Assembly: GCA_947446025.1 (NCBI GenBank)
Contig: CANFEY010000004.1
Span: 1 to 64,000 of the forward strand
Length of the DNA: 64,000 nucleotides
Reading direction: 5' to 3'
Source of the DNA: Bryobacterales bacterium
Lineage (GTDB): Bacteria > Acidobacteriota > Terriglobia > Bryobacterales > Bryobacteraceae
Part shown: piece by piece, positions 16,847 to 25,200 of the stretch
Position numbering within the stretch: position 1 is the first letter of the stretch
How the letters are laid out: every line of letters starts with the position of its first letter
Made by a program: the position numbers and the translations under genes
The notes under the pieces: generated by a model
Told to the model about the DNA's origin: nothing
The model's input: the letters and a program-made list of their open reading frames with translations, nothing else
Database searches by the model: none

Positions 16847-19525
16847 ATGCGAAAACAGTATCTCTCGTTCCTCGTTCCGGTCGTTTTGGGCCTCGGCGGA
16901 TATGCCGTCATTCAGGCTCAGCAAGCGAGTTTTTCGGCGGTCAAAGCGGGGCGGTGGTCTGATGCGGCCACCTGGGCGGGCAAGAAAGTGCCGGGCCCAA
17001 ACGCCGTCGTCAGTATTGAGCAGGGCATGAACGTGGTCCTCGATGTCACTCCGCCGGCGCTGCGGAGTTTGACGATCAACGGGAAGCTGAGCTTCGCGGA
17101 CAACAAAGATCTGGAACTGACCACCGAGTGGGTCATGTTGCACGGGGAGTTGGAGATCGGCACGGAAGCCAAGCCACACACGCGCAACGCGACCATCACC
17201 CTGGCCAATACCGTCCCGGGTGAAGACATGCAGACCATGGGCGACCGCGGGATCATGCTGATGGGCGGGAAGCTGAGCCTGCACGGGAATCGGAAAGACT
17301 CCTGGACCAAGCTGGCGAAAACAGCCGCTGCGGGGAGCAACACCATCGAAGTCCTGAACACTGGCGACTGGAAGAAAGGCGACATGATTGTGGTCGCGTC
17401 CACGGATTACGATCCGCACCAGGCGGAGCGCCGCACCATCGCCAGCGTCTCGGGAAAGGTGATTACGCTGGACCAGAAACTTGACTACATGCACTACGGC
17501 CAGGTCACCTTCGGCGTGGATGAGCGTGGTGAGGTCGGGATGTTGTCGCGCAATATCCACATTCAGGCTTCGGCCGACGCGGAGAAGTCGTTCAGCGGCG
17601 GGCATGTGATGGCGATGGCCGGGTCGACGATGCAGGTCTCCGGTGTCGAGTTCTTCCGCATGGGTCAGCACGAGAACCTTGCTCGGTATCCGATCCATTG
17701 GCACCTGGTGGGCGATACGCAGGCGCAGTACATCGAGAACTCGGCGATTCATGACACCTACAGCCGCTGCGTGACGGTCCACGGCACGAACAATGTGCGG
17801 GTCCAGAACAATGTGGCCTACAACAACGTGGGTCACTGCTACTTCCTGGAAGATGGCGTGGAACACGGGAACCAGTACATCAGCAATCTTGGGTTGCTGA
17901 CCAAGTGCCATCCCAGCCGGCCCTGTAGTTCGACGAATGCAATCTTCACCGGAGCAGTCGGAGCGCCCAATGGTCAAAATGCCACCGACCAATTGCTTCC
18001 TTCCGACAACACCGCGTCCACCTTCTGGATCACGAACCCCGACAATACGTACCGCGGAAATGTGTCGGCAGGCTCGGAGGCAACAGGCTTCTGGATCGCT
18101 TTGTCAGAACATCCAGGGGGTAAGTTTGAAGGCACGGAGCTCGCCGCGAAGACCTGGCCCCGTCGCACGCAATTCCGGGAGTTTTCCGGCAACGTCGCCC
18201 ACTCCAACGTCGAAGGGCTGATGTTTGATCGCGGAACCAATGCGGCGGGCAAGTTCAACTTGGGCGGGAACACGCATCTGCCCTATACGGATCCCAGCGA
18301 CCTCAACAGCGCGCGGCTGGAAACGGTGATCAAAGACCTGACCCTCTACAAGAGCACGGGCGCTGCCATCTGGGCCCGTGGCGAGAATCATGTCTTCGAC
18401 GGCCTGAAGATTGCCGACAGCGCGATCGGCTACACGCATGCGTACCCTGGCGTGGCCCAATACCACGGCGACTATACCTCGAAAGTCATGAACTCGCTGT
18501 TCGTGGGCGAAAGCGATAATAAGGGCACCCCCAAGACGCCGGCGGAAATCAAGTACGGCCGGACGATGCCGCGCACGGACGCGGATTACCCGGTCCGTGG
18601 CTACGAATACTACGACTTCACGCATCATGTTTCGAACACCAAGTTCGTCAATTATGTGGACAATGACACTCGCAAGGCCGGAGCCCTTTCGTACCTGTTG
18701 TTCACCAGCTTTGGCGTCAGCACCAACAACTCGGTGGAGAAGCTGACCTTCGAAAACGCCAAGCCGGCGTACTTCCCGCCGACCGAGCGCCGGTGGCAAT
18801 TCTCCGGTGAGTTCGGAAGCTTTTCGGGCTGGAATGGCGCGGTGATCCACGATATCGACGGCTCGGCCACCGGTACTCCCAATGCCTACGTTGTGATTGA
18901 CAACGGGATCGCGTTCGATGAGAAACGGTGTGAAATGAAGCCGACCTGGGGCGCTGCCGTGTGTAAGGGTGACATGGGACGCATTGGGATTAGCGCCAAC
19001 GCTCCCGGAGGTGGGGGCGGTGCTGGTGCCGCGAAAGGCGGACCGGGCGGACCGGGTGCTGCGAAGGGTGCTCCTGTTGCAGCCGCCGCTGGACCTGCTG
19101 CCGCTAAAGGTGGTCCGGCTGGACCTGGCGCTGCCAAGGGCGCTCCCGGTGGACTAGGCGGCAGAGGAGCCGCGAACCCAATCGTCCTCAGCCGCAATGG
19201 CCGGAAACTCAACCTCACGGGTCAGCTCACGGTGCTCGCCGGTACCGAGATCCGGGCCGAAAGCGAAGCACCGACTCTGAACGTTCAGGTCAGTGAGATG
19301 GACCCCGGTTCGTGGATGATTGTCGAATTACCGGGATACACCACCGCAGCCTCGGGCGCCGCAGTGAACGGCCTGGATGCCCTACGCAGCGCGACCAGCA
19401 ACTCGTATTTCAAGGGGGATGGTGGGCTGTGGGTAAAGGTTGTCGCGAACGGCGGCGGCATGACTCAAGGCACTGCTGCCGGTCGTGGCGGGTTGGCCCC
19501 GAGCAGTATCCAAGTCAGCAGGTAA
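16847..19525 (+). CDS. Secreted G8-domain / parallel beta-helix protein, copy 3
   Basis: This 892-residue paralogue is the most diverged of the three. It has a signal peptide (MRKQYLSF to IQAQ), a G8 domain at about 28-140 and a beta-helix with RYPIHWHLVGD. The Gly/Ala/Lys linker lies at about 718-776. The C-terminal domain contains RKLNLTGQLTVLAGTEI and SWMIVELPGYTTAASG and ends IQVSR. Its C-terminal domain is closer to the fragment at 21985-22216 than to copies 1 and 2, so that fragment came from a copy-3-like gene. ATG 16847 is supported by GGAGG at 16833-16837. It has its own promoter and terminator. Confidence 0.85.
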   Translation: MRKQYLSFLVPVVLGLGGYAVIQAQQASFSAVKAGRWSDAATWAGKKVPGPNAVVSIEQGMNVVLDVTPPALRSLTINGKLSFADNKDLELTTEWVMLHGELEIGTEAKPHTRNATITLANTVPGEDMQTMGDRGIMLMGGKLSLHGNRKDSWTKLAKTAAAGSNTIEVLNTGDWKKGDMIVVASTDYDPHQAERRTIASVSGKVITLDQKLDYMHYGQVTFGVDERGEVGMLSRNIHIQASADAEKSFSGGHVMAMAGSTMQVSGVEFFRMGQHENLARYPIHWHLVGDTQAQYIENSAIHDTYSRCVTVHGTNNVRVQNNVAYNNVGHCYFLEDGVEHGNQYISNLGLLTKCHPSRPCSSTNAIFTGAVGAPNGQNATDQLLPSDNTASTFWITNPDNTYRGNVSAGSEATGFWIALSEHPGGKFEGTELAAKTWPRRTQFREFSGNVAHSNVEGLMFDRGTNAAGKFNLGGNTHLPYTDPSDLNSARLETVIKDLTLYKSTGAAIWARGENHVFDGLKIADSAIGYTHAYPGVAQYHGDYTSKVMNSLFVGESDNKGTPKTPAEIKYGRTMPRTDADYPVRGYEYYDFTHHVSNTKFVNYVDNDTRKAGALSYLLFTSFGVSTNNSVEKLTFENAKPAYFPPTERRWQFSGEFGSFSGWNGAVIHDIDGSATGTPNAYVVIDNGIAFDEKRCEMKPTWGAAVCKGDMGRIGISANAPGGGGGAGAAKGGPGGPGAAKGAPVAAAAGPAAAKGGPAGPGAAKGAPGGLGGRGAANPIVLSRNGRKLNLTGQLTVLAGTEIRAESEAPTLNVQVSEMDPGSWMIVELPGYTTAASGAAVNGLDALRSATSNSYFKGDGGLWVKVVANGGGMTQGTAAGRGGLAPSSIQVSR
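19001..19174 (+). repeat. In-frame Gly/Ala/Lys/Pro linker repeats of G8 copy 3
   Basis: Degenerate units encode GAAKGGPGGPGAAKGAP and PAAAKGGPAGPGAAKGAP. It is the same unit as in copies 1 and 2, but richer in alanine. Confidence 0.65.
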
Positions 19526-19549
19526 GCTGACCCGTGCTGTAGAAGAAAG

Positions 19550-19579
19550 AGCCCTCGGCGAAGGCCGGGGGCTTCTTCG
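19550..19579 (+). terminator. Rho-independent terminator of G8 copy 3
   Basis: AGCCCTCGGC-GAAG-GCCGGGGGCT is followed by TCTTCGTTT. The stem is as in the two other G8 copies. It begins 25 bp after the stop codon. Confidence 0.8.
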
Positions 19580-19679
19580 TTTGAGCGCGCGGCTTTGGGG
19601 CGGTAGTGATGCGGTACGAACCGGAGAAACTGTTGGTCACATTGGCCGGTAGCAGTGTGGTGAGAAATTTGCAACGGAG

Positions 19680-20486
19680 ATGAATCACTTGGACCTGTCA
19701 AACCTCTCTGAGCTTATCGAATCGCGCGATTACGGAGCCTTGGGAATTTTGACCAACGCACTCAAGCTCCTAACGCCCAGGCAAGAGAAGGTGCTTCGGC
19801 TATCGTACGGATTGGGGTGTGCTCGCGGCCATTCTGTTGCGGAGATAGCTGGCGAATTTGACGTTTCGAAAAATCGGATCCATGGATTCCGCCGTCAGGC
19901 CCTAGAACGTCTGAGGCAGTTCGCCATAAGCCCGGAGTCCCTTCAACTTGCCGTTGAGCTCGAAGAGAGCGTCCGACAACGGCCTGTTATATTGGCTTCT
20001 CCCCTGGATAGCCAACAGATCGAAACGTGTAGCGCAGTGCAACGGCTCGTCCAGGAATCTAATATCACCCAATCACAGTTGCTAGCGCTGTCTCCACGCG
20101 AATTTGAGGAATTCATTGCTGAGATCTGGGATCAATTGGGATATGCCGTCGAACTGACCGCCAGGACTAGGGATGGTGGGCGGGACGTAGTTGCCATCAA
20201 AAAGGCAGAGTCTGCGGTCCGTTTCATCATCGAATGCAAACGCTATGACGAGTCGAATAAGGTCGGAGTGAGTTTCGTGCGTGCACTTTATGGTGTCAAG
20301 TTCCACGAGGGCGCTACGAAAGCATTTTTGGCTACGACATCAACCTTTACACGGGGTGCTCGAGATTTTTGGGTAGACCACCAATGGGAAATCGAATTGA
20401 AAGATTTTGAAGGGTTGCTCGAATGGACCAAGAGAGTTCACGCCTTTCAGAAAAGTTCGGATTCAAGTCTTTGGCTACCTTCATAA
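19680..20486 (+). CDS. Sigma70-region-4-like HTH fused to an Mrr-type restriction endonuclease
   Basis: This 268-residue protein has two clear parts. Residues 31-81 (LLTPRQEKVLRLSYGLG to RRQALERLRQF) match sigma70 region 4, the -35-binding helix-turn-helix. Residues 137-235 match the Mrr_cat PD-(D/E)xK nuclease fold: LSPREFEEFIAEIWDQLGY, then DGGRDVVAI with D169, then IIECKRYD with E185 and K187. Mrr enzymes cleave DNA, often modified DNA. Normal Mrr proteins carry a winged-helix N-terminus, so the sigma-like head is unusual. No methylase lies next to it. The gene is visibly more AT-rich than its neighbours, suggesting transfer. The ATG sits directly after ACGGAG, an unusually short spacing, so the true start may differ slightly. 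The 154 bp after the stop show nothing. Confidence 0.8.
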   Translation: MNHLDLSNLSELIESRDYGALGILTNALKLLTPRQEKVLRLSYGLGCARGHSVAEIAGEFDVSKNRIHGFRRQALERLRQFAISPESLQLAVELEESVRQRPVILASPLDSQQIETCSAVQRLVQESNITQSQLLALSPREFEEFIAEIWDQLGYAVELTARTRDGGRDVVAIKKAESAVRFIIECKRYDESNKVGVSFVRALYGVKFHEGATKAFLATTSTFTRGARDFWVDHQWEIELKDFEGLLEWTKRVHAFQKSSDSSLWLPS

Positions 20487-20640
20487 AGAGGCAAGCCTTA
20501 GATAGGCTCTAGTTGGCGTGAGCTAAATCTGGGGTGCTAACCTTTGAATACCCAAGCCTATCCGCATACTGGCCAGATCGTTTCCGAGCACAGAGGCTAC
20601 TCCTCGCCCCCTGAGAACGGGCACTGGGGCCCGCTTGTGG

Positions 20641-20994
20641 TTACGGCTGGGGAATCTCGACGATCCAATTTTTCCATTCGTCGGTGTCCGAAGCAGCCCA
20701 AATCAGCACCAGCGCATCAATGACATCAGCCAACGCTGCCCTCTGCTTGACTAGAAAGACGCCCGCGCACTGGCCATTCGCGTCAAGAAAGTCGCCGAAG
20801 TGGTGCGGCATCGTCCTGAGATCGGAAGTGACCAGAATGCGATTCTGATGCGTGGCGAACGCCAGCACCTCGGGGTCGGGAACTCCTTCTAGTCTGGCCT
20901 CATGGGCCGAAAGAAAATCGATGGCCGGCTCGCGGCGGAGGCAACCGGTGACGATCCCATCGTGGAGACTGGCGTCGGCCAGGAAGCGGATCAT
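20641..20994 (-). CDS. DUF5615 PIN-like toxin
   Basis: This 117-residue protein starts MIRFLADASLHDGIVTG and has the central HEARLEGVPDPEVLAFA and NRILVTSDLRTMPHHF segments. These carry the acidic positions of the PIN-like DUF5615 family (D7, D39-region, D58). Such proteins are putative RNases paired with DUF433 antitoxins, and a DUF433 gene lies 18 bp upstream on the same strand. RNase activity is inferred from the fold. Confidence 0.8.
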   Translation of the reverse strand: MIRFLADASLHDGIVTGCLRREPAIDFLSAHEARLEGVPDPEVLAFATHQNRILVTSDLRTMPHHFGDFLDANGQCAGVFLVKQRAALADVIDALVLIWAASDTDEWKNWIVEIPQP

Positions 20995-21012
20995 GAGTCA
21001 ACTCCGCGGCGG

Positions 21013-21327
21013 TCAGCTTCGCGGCGAAACGGTTTGCTGCCGCATGCGCTCAAACGTCGTCCTGACTTCAGGAGGCGTCGGATGGGCAGCTGCAAAAGCA
21101 TCCTCCTCGCGCTCGCGTTCCGCAATGTCCCGCTCCACCGCTTCCCGATTTCCAAGGTAAAAGGTGATTGCCCCGTAAGCCTGCTCGAGGCTCAATGCCG
21201 GATAATGGGAGCGAATGACCTCCGCGGACTCCCCGCGCTGAAATTCCCGCACGATGTGGGCTAAGGGCACACGGCTGCCCAGGATGTAAAAGCTCCCATC
21301 GCGGTTTTCCACGAATTCCTTGCTCAT
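21013..21327 (-). CDS. DUF433-family antitoxin
   Basis: This 104-residue protein has the DUF433 core KEFVENRDGSFYILGSRVPL followed by HIVREFQRGESAEVIRSHYPALSLEQAYGAITFYL. That is a winged-HTH-like module common in antitoxins. ATG 21327 is chosen because AGGAAG lies just upstream. A longer reading to 21393 lacks support and would overlap the previous gene. It pairs with the DUF5615 toxin 18 bp downstream. A second DUF5615 gene stands on the other strand at 21591. Confidence 0.8.
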   Translation of the reverse strand: MSKEFVENRDGSFYILGSRVPLAHIVREFQRGESAEVIRSHYPALSLEQAYGAITFYLGNREAVERDIAEREREEDAFAAAHPTPPEVRTTFERMRQQTVSPRS

Positions 21328-21346
21328 GAATCTTCCTGCATTCAGT

Positions 21347-21592
21347 CTATACGATTCCTGGAAGTTGTGGCCCGTCGGCCGCCCACTGAGCAAGTCCCTG
21401 CTCCGCTAGGGCAAGGTCGTCCCTATTCGCAGTCTTCGCAAGCCGGGCCAAGTCCCAGCGATTAGGGTCTGGCAGCCGCACCACAATCAAGTTCACGCGT
21501 TCGCCCGGGCGAAGGCCCAGGCCCTCCGCAGGCCGGAGGACACCATCGCCGTATTGGGCTTCAATGACTCTCACCTCGCCTGATCGTACCAT
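21347..21592 (-). CDS. Small AF2212/DUF104-like antitoxin candidate
   Basis: This 81-residue protein begins with a short beta-barrel motif, VRVIEAQYGDGVLRPAEGLGLRPGERVNLIVV, that is typical of DUF104/AF2212-like antitoxins. The C-terminal tail would wrap a PIN-type toxin. Its start codon (21590-21592, minus) overlaps the start codon of the divergent DUF5615 gene (21591-21593, plus), so the two share regulatory DNA. The next gene on its own strand is the DUF433 antitoxin, 19 bp downstream. Confidence 0.65.
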   Translation of the reverse strand: MVRSGEVRVIEAQYGDGVLRPAEGLGLRPGERVNLIVVRLPDPNRWDLARLAKTANRDDLALAEQGLAQWAADGPQLPGIV

Positions 21593-21950
21593 GCGGCCTG
21601 CTGACCGCAGCCGAGCATTGCCACCCGTCGAGGAGCTTCGCGCGGACGGTCACGATGTACTCTGGGCGCGGACGGATTGCATTGGGTGGAAGGACCCTGC
21701 CCTGTTGGACTTGGCTGAGTCTCAAGGGCGCGTCGTGATCACGCTGGACAAGGATTTCTGGCAAATCGCGCTGCAACGCAGAACCCCTCTCGAACGCTCC
21801 GGCGTTGTGCTGTTCAAGATCCATCCTGCGATACCGGAGAATATTGGGCCCCTCATGCAGGCGCTTGCTTCGGCGAATCGGTCATGGATCGGGCACATCA
21901 GCATCATCGCCGCCGACGGGATTCATATGCTGCCTGCTCGGAGGAACTGA
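21591..21950 (+). CDS. DUF5615 PIN-like protein with disturbed N-terminus
   Basis: This 119-residue protein has strong DUF5615 features from residue 13 on: EELRADGHDVLWARTDCIG, DPALLDLAESQGRVVITLDKDFWQIAL and ERSGVVLFKIHP. The first dozen residues (MRPADRSRAL) deviate from the usual LLADENIP strand. They could be read with small indels as LLAD-like, so the toxin may be partly inactivated. It is transcribed away from the antitoxin genes, unlike a normal module. G8 remnant sequence begins 34 bp after its stop. Confidence 0.65.
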   Translation: MRPADRSRALPPVEELRADGHDVLWARTDCIGWKDPALLDLAESQGRVVITLDKDFWQIALQRRTPLERSGVVLFKIHPAIPENIGPLMQALASANRSWIGHISIIAADGIHMLPARRN

Positions 21951-21984
21951 CGGGTCCCCTTGGATGGTGGCCAATCGACCGTGT

Positions 21985-22216
21985 GCCGCTACACCGGTCG
22001 TTCTCAGCCACAATGGTCGGAAACTCAACCTCAGCCGGGACATCACGGTACTCGCTGGTACCGAGATCCGGGCTGAAAGCGAAGCGCCGTCCCTGAACGC
22101 TCGGGTAAGTACGATGGAGCCCTACTCGTGGATGATCGTCGAATTGCCGGGATACACCACCGCAGCCTCGGGCGAGGCGCAACCCAGCCTGCAGGCGCTG
22201 CGCAGCGCGACCAGCA
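21985..22216 (+). pseudogene. Orphan fragment of a G8-gene C-terminal domain
   Basis: About 230 bp match 19180-19408 of G8 copy 3 closely. The reading frame is still open over about 75 codons (VVLSHNGRKLNL, VLAGTEIRAESEAPSLNA, SWMIVELPGYTTAASG, LRSATSRA). Similarity ends abruptly at about 22216, seven bases before the stop codon of the convergent TonB receptor. It has no start codon, signal peptide or G8 domain, so it is a rearrangement remnant. Confidence 0.8.
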
Positions 22217-22222
22217 GAGCGC

Positions 22223-25200
22223 TCAGAACGAAAGGCGTCCGACGAACATTCCGGTGCGGAAACCAGTGGTACCGCTGGTGGGCAGGACGGTTCCAAAGCC
22301 GCCGCTGTAGAGGCCCGTGTTGTTTCCGGCGGTGAAGGTGGTCGGGGCGGCGTTGAAGTTGCCGGTGGCCACTGGCTGCGGCAGGCGCGTGCGGTTGGTG
22401 ACGTTTTGGAACTCCACGCGCACGTGCAGCAGGACTCGCTCAGTAAAGCGGAAATTCCGGCTGATGTTCAAGTTCTCCATGGGCTGGCGGATACCGCGGT
22501 AGTAGCGGATATCGCTGAAGTTGTTGGCCCACTGGCCGTTGGGGATGCTCTCCCAGGCCGCCGGATTCAGCAGGACGGTCTTGGTGGGATCGAAGCAGTG
22601 GCAGTTGATGTCAATGGGATCGGTGCGCCGATCCCCATCGTAATCCACCCAGTTGACCGACCACGGATTCATCGGCTTACCGTCAGGACCGGCCTTCAAC
22701 TGCGCCGCGCCAACTCCGCGTCCCAGGAAGTTGCTCAATGGCACCGTACCCTGGTTGGCCGGCCGCGCGAGAACCGGGGCGCTCTGGTATTGCAGATACC
22801 AGCCGATACCCCAGTTGCCGAGCACGTAAGATACGGTTTTGTTGGACAGGAATTTGATCCCGCTGTTGACGAGCGAAGGAATCTGGTATTCGGCCGTCAT
22901 GCGGAACTGGTGCGGCAGGTCCTGATTGCCAAGGTTTTTGCCGAGCTGCCGGTTAAAGATGTCCGGCGAACTGAACAGATTCATGCTCTTCGCGTAGGTG
23001 TAGTTCGCGTTCAAGGACAGGCCGCGGCTAAAGCGCTGCGTCAGGTTCGCTTGCAGCGCGTCATACCAGGTCTTGCCGAGGGGAGCCTGGGACGGAGAAA
23101 TATTGTTGCTGTACTGCGGGAACGGCAGAATCGCCTGGCGACCCGTCAAGGCAGTCGGAAAATTGGAATACGGGAGTCCGATGCCGCGCGCGGCCAGCGC
23201 AGCCGCATTGCTCGAAAATGGCTGGGTCAACAGGTTGCTTTGCGCCAAGCTGGTGAAATCTGTGAAACCGCGGCTGGTCAGGTCCGATTGCTTGAGCACG
23301 TTGATGGCGGACAAGCCGCCTGTCGCCGCCTCAAGTACTTCCGACCACCACACCCCGCGGTTGGCAACGTAGGAAGCTTCCACCACCGTGTTCCGGGTGA
23401 TCTCGCGCTGCAAGCCGATGGACCATTGCGCCTGTCTGGCGGGACGGCCGGCGTTGGGATCCAGGAACGCGGGCGCGGCGACCACGGCCCCCACGGGCTG
23501 GCCGGCGTTGGGTTCAAAGTTGGGGAAGATCGGTCTGACATCCGACGGCATTCCATTCCGAAGCTGGCCCAGCGCCAGCCCGAAGCCCGGAGTTCCGGCA
23601 GCCGCGGTATTGACCGTGAAGCCAGCGGCTTGGCCCGCAGTGGCGCCGGCCGTGCCGGCAGCGGCATAGACGATTCCGAAGCCGCCGCGCAGCACGGTCT
23701 TCTGGCTAATCTGGTAGGCGACGCCCAAGCGGGGTCCGACGGCGTAAGGATAGTTCGCTGCGAAATTGCATTTGCAGGTCGCCTCGTAAATCGTCGCGCC
23801 CGGATGTCCGCCCGCGGAGGGATTGACGACGTTGATCCCGAAGTTCCCGTTCCGCCCGTAATGCTCCCTGGCGTACGTACCGAAATCCCAGCGCAAGCCG
23901 TAATCCAGCGTCAGCTTGCGCGTCACTTTCCAGGTGTCCTGCACAAACAGGCCCCACTGGGATTTGCTGGTGGAGGTGGACGTAGGCTGGGCGAGCGTAG
24001 CTGCGCTCAGATCACCCAGCATGAAGGACGCGAAGTTGAAGCCGTGAAAGCCCTGGCTCACATTTTGCCCTTGTAACGAAGTCTGCAGAGTGGAGTTGCC
24101 GAAGGTATAGACACCGGCCGTACCCGTGAAACCTTGGTTCGGGTATTTCTCCAAACGATATTCAGAACCAAGTTTAAAGGTGTGGTTGTTCTTCACCCAA
24201 TTGAGAGTCAGGTTGCCTGATGGACGGCGCTCGAAGGATCGGCCCTGAAAGTTTGGGCCGAGCGTCGACATGCCACCAATGGCGGCTCCGCTGGTGCCCG
24301 TGATGAACCGCGGGAAGTTACGATTCAGGGTTGCGCCGCGCAGGCCCAATTCCCGCTGTGCGTTGTAATCGAGAACCGGCGCGGCATCATTGAAATTGAG
24401 GGAGTTCCACCCGGCACCGACGTGGAGCAGCGCGGTGGGCGTCAAGGTATGGTCGTAATTCAGACGGATCACCTTGGAGGAAATGAAGGTGCCGCGGGTA
24501 GCGGTGATCGGCGTCGAGAAGCCTTCCGACGCGGCCTGACCGACGGCGTACTGGGCTACGGTCTCAGTGCTCTGCCAGTAACCCGACAGGCGGCCTTTGG
24601 AGCCGATGGTCTGGTCGATCTTGAACGACGGAATCTTGGAGTCGCGGTCGGCGATGAAGGGGTTTTGATAGTTGTCCCCAAGTTGTCCGCGGGCGGAATT
24701 GGTGCCCTTGGGTAGCGGAACCAGTGCCAGAATCTTCATGGAAACAGGGTCGAAGCGGGTCACCGGAATGACGTTGCCCGGGAATTGATCGCGCACGGTT
24801 GCGCCGCCGGTTGTCGGACGCGTCGTGTTGGGGTCGAATATCATGCCGCTGATGATGGCCCGGCCCAGCGGGTCCACATAGTTCGTGGCCGCCGCTCCGG
24901 TACCGGTTCGGAGCGGCCGGTTGTTTTCCGCCGTGAGGAGCGGGGAAAAGTTCCCATCCCGATAAGCTTGGATAGGCACGGTGGGAGCCTGGGATGTCTC
25001 GATTGTGTTGGCCCGAAACGCCTCATAGTTGAAGAAAAAGAACGTGCGGTTGGTGCCGTCGTAAACTTTCGGGATTTTCACCGGGCCGCCGAAGGTGCCC
25101 CCGACATTGTGGCGTCTGACCCTGTCTTTCAGGCCCGTGTAGGGCGTGGCGGAATTCAGAACTTCGTTAATTGCGTAATCGTATAGGGTGCCACTGTAAC

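Noticed and set aside
22406-24076. 556-residue plus-strand ORF opposite the TonB receptor
   Set aside because: Antisense shadow; the composition is Arg/Val/Gly-rich without recognisable motifs, while the receptor on the other strand has full domain support.
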